Source of the DNA: Herbiconiux oxytropis
GTDB taxonomy: Bacteria > Actinomycetota > Actinomycetes > Actinomycetales > Microbacteriaceae
Assembly: GCF_024979315.1 (NCBI RefSeq)
Contig: NZ_JANLCK010000006.1
Location: 169,678 to 233,677, forward strand
Direction of reading: 5' to 3'
DNA length: 64,000 nt
Numbering within the stretch: position 1 is the stretch's first letter; each line of letters starts with the position of its first letter. The translations under genes were made by a program, and so were the position numbers. The notes under the pieces are model-generated. The model saw nothing but the letters and a program-made list of their open reading frames with translations, had not been told where the DNA came from and ran no database searches. Below are positions 34,142 to 42,475 of this stretch, in pieces.

Positions 34142-34855
34142 ATGCCCATCGCCGCCCTCCGCCCCTGGGGCCTCGTGCTCGCCGCGCTCGCCACCACCGC
34201 CGGTCTCACCCTCATCTGGGCGGCCCGTCTCTCGGCCGATCGATACCTCTACGTGAGCGAACTCGGAGCAACGGGCGAGCCCACCGCCGAGGTCTTCCGC
34301 TGGGGGATGACGCTCGTGGCGGCCTCCGCCGCCCTGGTCGCGCTCTGCGCCCCGAGGCTCGAGCCGCGCGTGCGCTGGCTCGCCGTGGCCCCGCCCGCCG
34401 CGGTGCTCGGCAGTGCGGCCGTCGCCTTCGGCATCGCCTCGCAGGTCACCTGCACCTACGGCTGCCCGCTCCCGGTGGGCCCCGCGTTCACCTGGCAGGA
34501 TCTCGTGCACACCGTCTGCGCCGTCATCGGCTTCGCAGGGGCTGCGCTCGTGATGCTCCAGGTCTCGGTCGACCGCCGCTTCACGGGCCTCGCGCGCTTC
34601 TCGATGTCGGCCGCCATCGCCGTGGCCGTCATCGCCGGAGTCGGCGGGCTGCTCTCTCTGCTGCGCTTCGGCACCCAGCTCGGCGGCATCCTCGAGCTCG
34701 TGGCCACCACCATCGCGCTGGCCTGGCTGGCGACTCTGGCCCTCGTGCTCGCCACGGCGGAGTTCCGTGCCCGGCGGCACACGTCAGGCAGCGCTCAGGA
34801 CCAGCCGAGCCATTCCGCGACCCCGCCGCGCGTGGCCGCCACGTACGCCGAGTAG
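34142..34855 (+). CDS. DUF998-family integral membrane protein
   Basis: Membrane protein of 237 residues with about six hydrophobic segments in the DUF998 pattern. The first helix (about 8-28) is followed by an extracellular ADRYLYVSELGATGEPTAEV loop, as is common in the family, and a Cys pair CTYGC lies in the third extracellular part. Function unknown. GGAG lies upstream of ATG 34142. The C-terminal 20 residues are hydrophilic and overlap, tail to tail, the minus-strand hydrolase gene by 61 bases. Confidence 0.85.
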   Translation: MPIAALRPWGLVLAALATTAGLTLIWAARLSADRYLYVSELGATGEPTAEVFRWGMTLVAASAALVALCAPRLEPRVRWLAVAPPAAVLGSAAVAFGIASQVTCTYGCPLPVGPAFTWQDLVHTVCAVIGFAGAALVMLQVSVDRRFTGLARFSMSAAIAVAVIAGVGGLLSLLRFGTQLGGILELVATTIALAWLATLALVLATAEFRARRHTSGSAQDQPSHSATPPRVAATYAE

Positions 34856-35580
34856 TCATCATCGCGGGCCGGCAGCGGCACGCTCACGGCACCGTCGAGC
34901 TCGTCCATCCACAGCTCCGCCACGGGCACCGGATGCACGGGGTCGCGCGGCGCCCAGACGATCGCGGTGGGCAGGTCGAGCGCCCCGATGTCGTCGGCGG
35001 AGGTGAAGGCCCGCGACCGGGGGATCTCGATCAGCCGGGCGGCGCGCTCCACCGCGAACGGGCTCCGGAACTGCTCGAGCAGGCCGGCCGCCCCGAGTCG
35101 CGACTCGGCCCGCACCGATCCGTAGAGATCGGTGTCGAGGAAGGCGCGCTCGCCCTCCTGGGCGCCGAGATCGGCCAGCAGCTCCCCGATCACGGGGAAG
35201 GCGCGGAGGTTGGAGGGCAGCGATTCGTCGGTGAACGCGGGACGCACGAAGACGGCGTGCGAAAGCGGAAGAGCCTCGGTGAGCGCGAGCCGCAGGGCGA
35301 GCGCCGCTCCCATCGAGATGCCGATCACGGTGACGGGCGCGCCCGCGCAGCCGGCCGCCTCCTGCGAGGCGAGCACCTCCCGGGCGATGCGCTCGGCCAT
35401 GGCCTCGAGGGTGAGCTCGGACGGCGAGGAGGGTTCGACATCCGCTCCGTGAGCCCGGGCATCCGGGGCCACGAGGTGCGTGCCCGTCGGCACGATCGGG
35501 GAGAACATCGACAGCGCATCCTCGCGCGAGCCGCCGAGCCCGTGGAGAAGGAGAACAGTGCCGGCCGCGCCGCCGGTCAC
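34795..35580 (-). CDS. Alpha/beta hydrolase (serine aminopeptidase S33-like)
   Basis: Predicted serine hydrolase of 261 residues. It has the oxyanion motif LLHGLGGSREDALSMF, nucleophile elbow GISMGAALALRL (Ser at about 102) and late Asp/His region WAPRDPVHPVPV and RDDDYSAYV. GTG 35580 overlaps the stop of the upstream nuclease gene (GTGA), which fixes the start and indicates co-transcription. Substrate unknown. Pairing with a YqaJ nuclease is unusual. Confidence 0.82.
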   Translation of the reverse strand: MTGGAAGTVLLLHGLGGSREDALSMFSPIVPTGTHLVAPDARAHGADVEPSSPSELTLEAMAERIAREVLASQEAAGCAGAPVTVIGISMGAALALRLALTEALPLSHAVFVRPAFTDESLPSNLRAFPVIGELLADLGAQEGERAFLDTDLYGSVRAESRLGAAGLLEQFRSPFAVERAARLIEIPRSRAFTSADDIGALDLPTAIVWAPRDPVHPVPVAELWMDELDGAVSVPLPARDDDYSAYVAATRGGVAEWLGWS

Positions 35581-36206
35581 GGCCGTCCCCGTTCGCCGCG
35601 CATCCACGCCAGAAGCTCGTCGGCGCGGCGCACGAGCAGCTCGATCTCGGACTCGTCGCGTGAGACCCACTCGCACCGCGGCGATCCGGAGATCGGCACG
35701 AAGTCGACGTGCTGCTCCCACACCACGAGGGTGCGCTCGGCGCCGAGCACGTACTGCTGCCACCAGACCTGCCGGAGGTAGCTCCGCGGGATGCTCTTCC
35801 AGGGCTTCGAGGTGGTCTTGATCTCGGCCAGCTCGACGCTGCCGTCGTCGGCGAGGCGGATGCCATCCGGTGTCGCCAGGTGCCTGCGCTCGCGGGCCGC
35901 GTGGAAGAGCGCTGCGCTCGGCTCGATCGCGTACTCCGAGCGCACCCAGGCGGCGATCTCGGGCTCGCGCGCCCGGCCGTGGTCGGTGAAGGCGTTGCCG
36001 CCGAAGCCCGTGCCGTTGAGCTTCTCCCAGGCCACCGAGGCCACGGCGCGGTCACTCGCGAGCCGGGCGGCGTCGGTGGCGGTGACGCCGCGGCTGCGGG
36101 CTCGCAGCCACGCCACCCGGTCGGTCGAAGAGGCCACCAGGCGCGCGAGGTGCGGCGCGGGCGGCGGGGGAGCCGCCTCGTCCTCCTCCCAGGGGAAGGA
36201 GAGCAT
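35577..36206 (-). CDS. YqaJ-like (lambda exonuclease-fold) nuclease domain protein
   Basis: Predicted PD-(D/E)XK nuclease of 209 residues. RSRGVTATDAARLASDRAVA matches the YqaJ/RecE entry motif (RxxGItaSda). A glycine loop with GNAFTDHGRAREPEIAAW supplies the early Glu. The catalytic core is HLATPDGIRLADDGSVELAE followed by IKTTSKPW (D-E-x-K pattern), then WWQQYVLGAERTLVVWEQ. YqaJ proteins usually belong to phage recombination modules with RecT. Here there is none, so a chromosomal repair or defence role is possible. Start ATG 36206 or GTG 36218; no clear ribosome site. Confidence 0.75.
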   Translation of the reverse strand: MLSFPWEEDEAAPPPPAPHLARLVASSTDRVAWLRARSRGVTATDAARLASDRAVASVAWEKLNGTGFGGNAFTDHGRAREPEIAAWVRSEYAIEPSAALFHAARERRHLATPDGIRLADDGSVELAEIKTTSKPWKSIPRSYLRQVWWQQYVLGAERTLVVWEQHVDFVPISGSPRCEWVSRDESEIELLVRRADELLAWMRGERGRP

Positions 36207-36323
36207 GAGAGACGTCACCGCACTATTCTCGCTCACACCCCGGACGCGAGCGGTCAGCGACATTCTCAGACTCCGCATCGGGGGCTCATAGACTCCTCAT
36301 AGCCGACTGCCGATACTGGAGAT

Positions 36324-37091
36324 GTGACCATCGACGCCTCCCTCATCTCCGGCCGCGGCAGCTCCGCCGCCAAGCAGCCCCGCCTCCGCCGAGCCGACGG
36401 TTCCCCGGTGCGCGCCCTCGTCGTCGACGACGAGAGCACGCTCACCGACCTGCTCTCGATGGCGCTGCGCTACGAGGGCTGGGAGGTCAAGACCGCGAGC
36501 GAGGGCCGTCAGGCCATCACGATCGCCCGCGAGTTCCGGCCAGACGTGATCGTGCTCGACGTGATGCTGCCGGACATCGACGGCCTGCAGGTGCTGCAGC
36601 GCGTGCGCAGCGACGGCTCCGAGACGCCCGTGCTCTTCCTCACCGCGAAGGACGCGCTCGACGACCGCATCGCCGGACTCACGGCGGGCGGCGACGACTA
36701 CGTCACGAAACCGTTCAGCCTCGAGGAGCTCGTGGCGAGGCTGCGCGGCCTCATCCGGCGCAGCACCCTCGTGGTGGCCGACGCCGACGACCCGGTGGTC
36801 ACCGTCGGCGATCTCGAGCTCGACGAGGACAGCCACGAGGTGTTCCGCGACGGCCACCCGATCGAGCTCACCGCCACCGAGTTCGAGCTCCTGCGCTTCC
36901 TCATGCGCAATCCCCGCCGGGTGCTCAGCAAGGCCCAGATCCTCGATCGCGTGTGGAGCTACGACTTCGGCGGCAAGTCGAGCGTCGTGGAGATCTACAT
37001 CTCCTACCTGCGCAAGAAGATCGACGCCGGCCGTGCTCCCATGATCCACACGGTGCGCGGAGCCGGCTACATGCTGAAGCCCGCTCTGTGA
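36324..37091 (+). CDS. OmpR/PhoB-family response regulator
   Basis: Transcription factor of 255 residues with a 30-residue basic N-terminal extension. The receiver has D35-D36, phospho-acceptor D79 (VLDVMLPDIDG) and Lys in VTKPFSLEEL. The winged-helix output domain has LTATEFELLRFLMRNPRRVL and SSVVEIYISYLRKKIDAG, close to MprA/TcrX-type regulators of actinobacteria. GTG start with GGAG four bases before it and GATACT upstream. The kinase gene overlaps by four bases (GTGA). Confidence 0.94.
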   Translation: MTIDASLISGRGSSAAKQPRLRRADGSPVRALVVDDESTLTDLLSMALRYEGWEVKTASEGRQAITIAREFRPDVIVLDVMLPDIDGLQVLQRVRSDGSETPVLFLTAKDALDDRIAGLTAGGDDYVTKPFSLEELVARLRGLIRRSTLVVADADDPVVTVGDLELDEDSHEVFRDGHPIELTATEFELLRFLMRNPRRVLSKAQILDRVWSYDFGGKSSVVEIYISYLRKKIDAGRAPMIHTVRGAGYMLKPAL

Positions 37092-38518
37092 CCCTCCGGC
37101 GCACGCTGATCCTGAGCGTGCTCGGACTGATCGCCCTCGCGGGCATCGTGATCGGGCTCGTCAGCACCCTCGCGCTCAACAGCTTCCTGCTCAATCAGCT
37201 GGATGCGCAGGTGCGGGAGGCCTCGAACCGCACCCTGATGTCGCTGCAGAGCAGCTCGTCTCCGGGCGGCCCGCGTCCCGAGCTCTCACTCGGCCAGGCC
37301 TCCGGCACCGTCGTCGCACTCGTCTCGGGCGGTGTCGCCACCTCGGGGGTGGTTCTCGACGAGTACGGGCAGCTCCAGTCATTGACGGCGCAGGAGCTCG
37401 AGGCCCTCGACGCGGTCACCGCCGCGGCCGAGCCCACGAGCTTCACGATCGGCGATCTCGGCGCCTACCGCATCGACACCCAGGTCATCACCACCGCGGG
37501 GGACATCGTGGTCACGGGTCTCCCGCTCGACGACGTCACGAGCACGCTCTCCCGCCAGATCATCGTGATCGCGGGCATCACCGCCATCACGATGGTGGTG
37601 GCGGGCGTGGCCGGTCTGCTGATCATCCGCCTGGCCCTCAGGCCGCTCGACCGGGTCGCGGCCACCGCCACCCGAGTCGCCGAGCTCCCGCTTGACCGCG
37701 GCGATGTCGCGCTCGCCGAACGCGTCCCCGCCGAGGACACCGATCCCGCCTCCGAGGTGGGGCGCGTGGGACTCGCGTTCAATCGCATGCTCGAGCACGT
37801 GGCATCCGCCCTCACCTCCCGGCAGCGGAGCGAGAACAAGGTGCGCCAGTTCGTGGCGGATGCGAGCCACGAGCTCCGCACGCCCCTCGCGTCGATCCGC
37901 GGCTACGCCGAGCTCACCCGCCGCACCGTCGACGACCTCCCGCCTGACGTGGCCCACTCACTCGGCCGCATCGAGTCGGAGGCGACCCGCATGACCACCC
38001 TCGTGGAGGACCTGCTGCTGCTCGCCCGCCTCGACTCCAAGCCAGAGCTCGCGCACGACGAGGTCGACCTCTCGCTCGTGCTCGTCGACGCGGTCAGCGA
38101 TGCCCACGTGGCCGGCCCGGACCACCGATGGGAGCTCGATCTTCCCGAGGAACCCGTCGCGGTCTCCGGAGACGCGGATCGCCTGCACCAGGTCTTCGCG
38201 AACCTCCTGGCCAACGCCCGCGTGCACACACCCGCGGGCACCACCGTGGTCGCCTCCGTGCGGGTGAGCGACGCGGGCGGCGGCCCGAAGGCCCTCGTCG
38301 AGATCGCCGACGACGGACCCGGGATCGACCCGGAGCTCGTGCCGACGCTCTTCGAGCGCTTCGTGCGGGGCGACGGATCGCGATCGCGTCACGCCGGCAG
38401 CACCGGGCTCGGTCTTGCCATCGTCAGGGCGGTCGTGGATGCGCACGGCGGCGACGTGTCGGTGCACAGCGCCGAGGGCCGCACCGTGTTCGCGGTCGCA
38501 ATACCCCTCCTCACCTGA
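37088..38518 (+). CDS. Membrane sensor histidine kinase (EnvZ/MprB type)
   Basis: Sensor kinase of 476 residues, partner of the preceding regulator. It has membrane helix 1 (about 7-30), an extracellular loop of about 130 residues, helix 2 (about 157-180) and a HAMP domain (RLALRPLDRVAATATRVAEL). The HisKA motif DASHELRTPLASIRGYAEL (His261) follows, then an HATPase with N-box NLLANARVHTP, G1 DDGPGIDPE and G2 STGLGLAIVRAVV. The signal is unknown; MprB-like kinases respond to envelope stress. The GTG overlaps the regulator stop codon. Confidence 0.94.
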   Translation: MTLRRTLILSVLGLIALAGIVIGLVSTLALNSFLLNQLDAQVREASNRTLMSLQSSSSPGGPRPELSLGQASGTVVALVSGGVATSGVVLDEYGQLQSLTAQELEALDAVTAAAEPTSFTIGDLGAYRIDTQVITTAGDIVVTGLPLDDVTSTLSRQIIVIAGITAITMVVAGVAGLLIIRLALRPLDRVAATATRVAELPLDRGDVALAERVPAEDTDPASEVGRVGLAFNRMLEHVASALTSRQRSENKVRQFVADASHELRTPLASIRGYAELTRRTVDDLPPDVAHSLGRIESEATRMTTLVEDLLLLARLDSKPELAHDEVDLSLVLVDAVSDAHVAGPDHRWELDLPEEPVAVSGDADRLHQVFANLLANARVHTPAGTTVVASVRVSDAGGGPKALVEIADDGPGIDPELVPTLFERFVRGDGSRSRHAGSTGLGLAIVRAVVDAHGGDVSVHSAEGRTVFAVAIPLLT

Positions 38519-38624
38519 TTCCGCCGTGGGCGTGCGGAGTGCCCCGAACGGGGGTAGGTTCAGGCCCACGGCCATCTCCGGCCGAGGGGGAACATCCCGA
38601 ACACCGAAAGGGTGAGACATCACC

Positions 38625-38789
38625 ATGAACATCCTGCTCATCATCATCGCGATCATCGCCATCGTCCTGCTCTTCACGGGTGGGTTCGTGTCGTCGCTCA
38701 ACTTCCTGCTCTGGGTGGGCCTGATCCTTCTGGTCCTGGCGGTCATCGTCTTCCTCGTGCGGATGATCTCCGGCAACAAGCGCGTCTAG
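38625..38789 (+). CDS. 54-residue two-helix membrane peptide
   Basis: Small hydrophobic protein beginning MNILLIIIAIIAIVLLFTGG, a first membrane helix, then a short NFLLW turn, a second helix (LILLVLAVIVFLVRM) and basic tail SGNKRV. GGGTGAG lies 8 bases before the ATG. It resembles the small hydrophobic DUF/YqaE-like or LydA-type peptides only in general character; I do not assign a family. It follows the PhoB-like two-component pair by 106 bases and could be one of its targets. Confidence 0.7.
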   Translation: MNILLIIIAIIAIVLLFTGGFVSSLNFLLWVGLILLVLAVIVFLVRMISGNKRV

Positions 38790-38855
38790 CCTCCGGCAGA
38801 CCGCCCGGGCCCGAACCCGGATCACGCACCCTCGCGGTGCCGGCTGCCGCTCGCG

Positions 38856-38861
38856 TAATGT
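38856..38861 (+). promoter_or_regulatory. -10 element for the orphan kinase (TAATGT)
   Basis: TAATGT fits TANNNT and puts the transcript start near 38868. That excludes the in-frame GTG at 38860 and supports ATG 38905, which has GGGAG upstream. Confidence 0.45.
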
Positions 38862-38904
38862 GAGCGGAGTCGGCGCGCGGGGGTGCGCTGGGTTCGGGAG
38901 CGGC

Positions 38905-40602
38905 ATGGCGCAGAGGGTGCGGACGGCGCAGGCGGTGCGGACCGCGCAGATGGTGCGGGTGCGGGGCGAATCGCGCCGGCAACCGTTCGCCCAGGTCATG
39001 CTGTTCGTGGCCGTCGTCGTCGTGACCGTCGCCGCCTACCTCATCGACTCCAGCCTGATCGGGCCCGAGTACGTGGCCGCCACTCTCGCCGTGGCCGTCC
39101 TCACCGCGGTGAGCGTGATCGTCGAGGCCAACGGCTGGGGCGCCGCCGGTCCCGTCACGAGCCTCTGGTTCGCCGCCTTCCCCCTGCTGGACATCGTCGC
39201 CTGCATCTTCATCCGCGCAGCCCTCGTCGATGTGCTGCCCGTCGCCGGCCTCCTCGTCATCTTCCCGATCGCGTGGCTCTCGTTCGCCTTCCCGGCCCCG
39301 CTGATGGTCGCCGGGATCGCCGGCACCGCGGTCGTCACGGCGTATCCGCTGCTGCGCGACGGTGCCGGGATCGATGAGCCGGGCGACTGGGCCCGCGTGT
39401 TCGCGCTGCCGATCGTCGTGACGCTCTTCGCGGTGGCCACGGCCGCCGTCGGCCGCGACCTCGTCACCCGGCAGAGCCGTGCGGATGCCGAGGCCGAGCG
39501 TGCCCGGGCCGCCCAGCTCAGCTCGACCGAGGCCACCCTCACCATCCGCGCCCTCGTCGAGACGTCTCCGGATGCGCTGGCCGTCTTCGATCTCGACGGC
39601 CGGGCGATCGTGGCCAACGATGCGGCTCTCGCCGTGGGCCTCAAGGTGGGCCGCCCCGACCTGATGCTGGTCGGCGACTTCACGGAGGTCTACGACCGGC
39701 ACGGCCAGGAGATCGCGGTCGGGGGCGCGACGATGGAGCGGATCCTCGGCGGTGCGCTCGCCGAGCCGCAACGCGTCACGGTCGGCACTCCGGGTTCGCA
39801 GCTCACGCTGTCGGTCTCGGCGAGGTCCGTTCCCGGAGCCTCCGGCGAGCCCATCGCCGTGGTCATGGTCGCTCACGACGTGACCGAGCTCGTGCACGCC
39901 ATCGAGGTGCGTGACCGGTTCCTCGACGACGTGGGCCACGAGCTGAAGACCCCGCTCACCACCATCCTCGGTCACGCCGATCTGCTGGCCGATGCCCCGG
40001 ATGCGGCCACGGTCGCGCAGGCGGCGACGATCCGCAGGGCGGCAGAGCGCCAGTGGGGGGTCGTCAACCAGCTGATGTCCGCCGGCCGCACGACGGTCGA
40101 CACGGGGGCGGCCGGTGCGCCGGATGCATCCGAGGTGGTCGAGGCGGGCGGGATCATCGAGCGCGGGAGCGAAGCCGCTCGGCTCTCGGCAGATCAGAAG
40201 GGCGTCGATCTCGCCGTGGTGCTCGACGCCGTCGAACCCGTGCGGTTCGCGGCGCGTGACCTCCTGGCGCTCGTGGAGGCGATCACCTCGAACGCGGTGC
40301 GGTTCACTCCCGCGGGTGGGACGGTCGTCGTGGGCCTCCGCCGGGAGGGGGAATCCGCTCTGCTCGAGGTGTCGGACACCGGGATCGGCATGAGTCCCGA
40401 CGAGCAGCAGCACGCCTTCGACCGCTTCTACCGCACGGCCTCTTCGCGCGAGCAGGCGGTGCCGGGACTGGGGCTCGGCCTCAGCATCGCGCAGACGCTC
40501 GCGGAGTCGAACGGTGCCACGATCTCGCTCGAGTCGACGCCCGGCCAGGGAACGGTCGTGACCGTACGGATGCGGTTTGCATCCGGGCGCGTCGTGACCT
40601 AG
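38905..40602 (+). CDS. Orphan membrane sensor histidine kinase with PAS-like domain
   Basis: Sensor kinase of 565 residues with no regulator gene beside it. A short basic repeat at the N-terminus (QRVRTAQAVRTAQMVRVRG) is followed by about six membrane segments (about residues 28-185) and a coiled stretch RADAEAERARAAQL. A PAS-like domain with SPDALAVFDLDGRAIVANDA comes next. HisKA is DDVGHELKTPLTTILGHADL (His345), and the HATPase has N-box ITSNAVRFTPAGG, G1 SDTGIGMSPDEQQHAFDRFY and G2 GLGLGLSIAQTLAES. ATG 38905 is preferred over GTG 38860. Its stop codon overlaps the rplJ promoter -10. Confidence 0.87.
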   Translation: MAQRVRTAQAVRTAQMVRVRGESRRQPFAQVMLFVAVVVVTVAAYLIDSSLIGPEYVAATLAVAVLTAVSVIVEANGWGAAGPVTSLWFAAFPLLDIVACIFIRAALVDVLPVAGLLVIFPIAWLSFAFPAPLMVAGIAGTAVVTAYPLLRDGAGIDEPGDWARVFALPIVVTLFAVATAAVGRDLVTRQSRADAEAERARAAQLSSTEATLTIRALVETSPDALAVFDLDGRAIVANDAALAVGLKVGRPDLMLVGDFTEVYDRHGQEIAVGGATMERILGGALAEPQRVTVGTPGSQLTLSVSARSVPGASGEPIAVVMVAHDVTELVHAIEVRDRFLDDVGHELKTPLTTILGHADLLADAPDAATVAQAATIRRAAERQWGVVNQLMSAGRTTVDTGAAGAPDASEVVEAGGIIERGSEAARLSADQKGVDLAVVLDAVEPVRFAARDLLALVEAITSNAVRFTPAGGTVVVGLRREGESALLEVSDTGIGMSPDEQQHAFDRFYRTASSREQAVPGLGLGLSIAQTLAESNGATISLESTPGQGTVVTVRMRFASGRVVT

Positions 40603-40605
40603 TCT
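40577..40605 (+). promoter_or_regulatory. rplJ-rplL promoter
   Basis: TTGCAT (40577-40582), 17-base spacer, TAGTCT (40600-40605). The -35 and spacing match the tRNA-Trp/secE promoter at 23515-23543. The promoter lies within the 3' end of the kinase gene and starts the L10 leader near 40612. Confidence 0.6.
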
Positions 40606-40611
40606 GTACGA

Positions 40612-40749
40612 GGCCAAAGACCGCCGGTTGTCGGAACGAACCAGTTCCGGCCGAAGATTCGTGTGAGCGAAGACCAGCGCAGGTGTACGAAGCAAGATCC
40701 CGTGTCAGTCATGGTGTTCAGCTCCGGCCTCCTGCGCCGGAGCTTTTTT
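40612..40749 (+). ncRNA. Ribosomal protein L10 leader RNA (autoregulatory)
   Basis: The untranslated region before rplJ is about 200 bases long and strongly structured. It includes the stem AACGAACCAGTTCCGG, the AGATTCG and AGCGAAGACCAGCG elements expected of the L10 leader, and a terminator at 40721-40749. In known leaders, excess L10(L12)4 complex binds the RNA and promotes attenuation. Position and terminator support the call; the consensus was not computed. Confidence 0.75.
40721..40749 (+). terminator. Attenuator terminator in the L10 leader
   Basis: GCTCCGGC pairs with GCCGGAGC around CTCCTGC, followed by six T residues, about 65 bases before the rplJ start. This is the only classic T-run terminator in the window. 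Confidence 0.9.
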
Positions 40750-40813
40750 CATCTGCACCCCTCGAATCGGGCCGACGTTCATCCCGGCCACACCAACGAT
40801 TACTAGGAGCGCC

Positions 40814-41329
40814 ATGGCGAACAAGGAAGCCTCGGTAGCCGAGCTCACGGAACTCTTCCAGAGCTCGACCGCCGTCCTGCTGACCGAGTATCGCGGTCTC
40901 ACGGTCGCCCAGCTCAAGCAGCTGCGCGGATCCATCCGTGAGCACGCGTCATACGCCGTGGTGAAGAACACGCTGACCAAGATCGCGGCGAACAACGCCG
41001 GCATCTCGTCGTTCGACGACGAGCTCGTCGGCCCGTCCGCGATCGCATTCGTCCACGGTGACCCCGTGGCCGTCGCAAAGTCGCTGCGTGACTTCGCCAA
41101 GGCACACCCTCTTCTGGTCGTGAAGGGTGGTTACTTCGACGGTAACCCCCTGACCGCCGCTGAGGTCACCAAGCTCGCCGACCTCGAATCCCGTGAAGTG
41201 CTGCTGGCGAAGCTCGCCGGTGCCTTCAAGGCTTCGCTGTTCGGTGCCGCATATCTCTTCAACGCCCCGCTGTCGAAGGCCGTTCGCACGGTCGAAGCGC
41301 TGCGTGAGAAGCAGGAGTCCGCTTCCTAG
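40814..41329 (+). CDS. rplJ: 50S ribosomal protein L10
   Basis: Stalk-base ribosomal protein of 171 residues. It begins [20 protein letters not shown] and has [31 protein letters not shown] and the C-terminal helix that binds L7/L12 dimers ([16 protein letters not shown]). AGGAGCGCC precedes the ATG. Its synthesis with rplL is expected to be controlled through the upstream leader. Usually it follows rplA closely; here the two are 14.5 kb apart. Confidence 0.97.
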   Translation: MANKEASVAELTELFQSSTAVLLTEYRGLTVAQLKQLRGSIREHASYAVVKNTLTKIAANNAGISSFDDELVGPSAIAFVHGDPVAVAKSLRDFAKAHPLLVVKGGYFDGNPLTAAEVTKLADLESREVLLAKLAGAFKASLFGAAYLFNAPLSKAVRTVEALREKQESAS

Positions 41330-41380
41330 GCTCACGCCTGGGACTGCGGTTGAACTAACTACCAAACCAAGGAGAACAAC

Positions 41381-41767
41381 ATGGCAAAGCTTTCCACCGA
41401 GGAACTGCTCGAGGCTTTCAAGGAGCTCACCCTCATCGAGCTCAGCGAGTTCGTCAAGGCGTTCGAGGAGACCTTCGAGGTCACCGCGGCTGCCCCCGTC
41501 GCCGTCGCCGGCGCTGCCGGCCCGGCCGCCGCTGCCGCTGAAGAGGTCGAGGAGAAGACCGAGTTCGACGTCATCCTCGAGGCTGCCGGCGAGAAGAAGA
41601 TCCAGGTCATCAAGGAGGTGCGCGCCCTCACCAGCCTCGGCCTCGGTGAGGCGAAGGCACTCGTCGACGGCGCTCCCAAGGCCGTCCTCGAGGGCGCCAA
41701 CAAGGAGACCGCGGAGAAGGCCAAGGCTCAGCTCGAAGAGGCTGGCGCCACCGTCACCGTCAAGTAG
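41381..41767 (+). CDS. rplL: 50S ribosomal protein L7/L12
   Basis: Acidic stalk protein of 128 residues. The N-terminal dimerisation region [20 protein letters not shown] is followed by an Ala/Glu hinge (about residues 36-55) and the C-terminal domain with [20 protein letters not shown] and [19 protein letters not shown], which recruits translation factors. AAGGAG lies before the ATG. A strong terminator follows. Confidence 0.97.
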   Translation: MAKLSTEELLEAFKELTLIELSEFVKAFEETFEVTAAAPVAVAGAAGPAAAAAEEVEEKTEFDVILEAAGEKKIQVIKEVRALTSLGLGEAKALVDGAPKAVLEGANKETAEKAKAQLEEAGATVTVK

Positions 41768-41780
41768 TCCTCTCTACTTC

Positions 41781-42404
41781 TCAGAAGCCCCGGGCCATCG
41801 GCTCGGGGCTTCTGTCGTCGAGCGGGAGACCCAGCAGCGCCAGGGAGGCGGCCGCGTGGTGAGCGGCCTGCGCTCGGGTGGGGGCCGGGTCGAGCCCGAG
41901 GAGCCGTCGGCGGTGCCGCTCGCCGAGCAGCAGCGAGTAGAGCGCGGTCGCGCGGTCATGCGCCCGGGTCTGGTCCGACAGTGCGCGCTCGAGGACGGCG
42001 ATGGAGTGGCCTGGACCCGTCTCGTAGAAGCGCTCTGCCAGCTCGGGGAAGCCCGGTGCGTCGGCGATCACGGCGCGATGGAGAGCCACCGCCCGGTCGG
42101 AGTGCAGCACGTGCACGATCTCGGTCGCCGCCGACAGCAGGGCGTGCGGAGACCGCAGCGTGACCGCGCGGATGCGGTCGTGCTCCCGCTCGACGGCGGC
42201 GGTGAAGAGCGCGCCCTTGTCTCCGACGTCGACGTAGAGGGTGCGTTTGGTCACCCCGGATGCCGCGGCCACGTCGTCGAGGCTCGTGCCACCGAAACCC
42301 CGAGCCGCGAAGGCCGACACCGCGGCGTCGAGGATGCGCTCACGCCGGAGAGTGCGTTCGTGCGCCGTGGGTCGCCCTCGTTTCGGCACCCGCTCATCGC
42401 TCAT
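41781..42404 (-). CDS. TetR-family transcriptional repressor
   Basis: Repressor of 207 residues. N-terminal TetR helix-turn-helix: RERILDAAVSAFAARGFGGT followed by SLDDVAAASGVTKRTLYVDV, then an all-helical ligand domain with DAPGFPELAERFYETGPGH as in AcrR-like regulators. ATG 42404 has GGGAGG six bases upstream; longer in-frame starts lie within the operator. It is divergent from the DUF952 gene, with a 26-base palindrome between, so self-regulation together with that gene is likely. Confidence 0.92.
   Translation of the reverse strand: MSDERVPKRGRPTAHERTLRRERILDAAVSAFAARGFGGTSLDDVAAASGVTKRTLYVDVGDKGALFTAAVEREHDRIRAVTLRSPHALLSAATEIVHVLHSDRAVALHRAVIADAPGFPELAERFYETGPGHSIAVLERALSDQTRAHDRATALYSLLLGERHRRRLLGLDPAPTRAQAAHHAAASLALLGLPLDDRSPEPMARGF
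41783..41813. terminator. Bidirectional terminator between rplL and tetR-like gene
   Basis: AGAAGCCCCG pairs with CGGGGCTTCT around an 11-base loop that extends the stem (GGCC...GGCT). It also encodes the last codons of the minus-strand TetR gene. Confidence 0.85.
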
Positions 42405-42432
42405 CGCTCGCCTCCCGTCTGTCGTGCTCGCC

Positions 42433-42458
42433 ATAATGATACTATCGGGTGTCATTAT
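42433..42458. promoter_or_regulatory. TetR operator, 26-base palindrome
   Basis: ATAATGATAC (42433-42442) and GTGTCATTAT (42449-42458) are inverted with one mismatch around TATCGG, midway between the two divergent genes. Size and AT-richness in a GC-rich genome are typical of a TetR-family site. Confidence 0.75.
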
Positions 42459-42475
42459 GAGTGGAAGGACGGATC

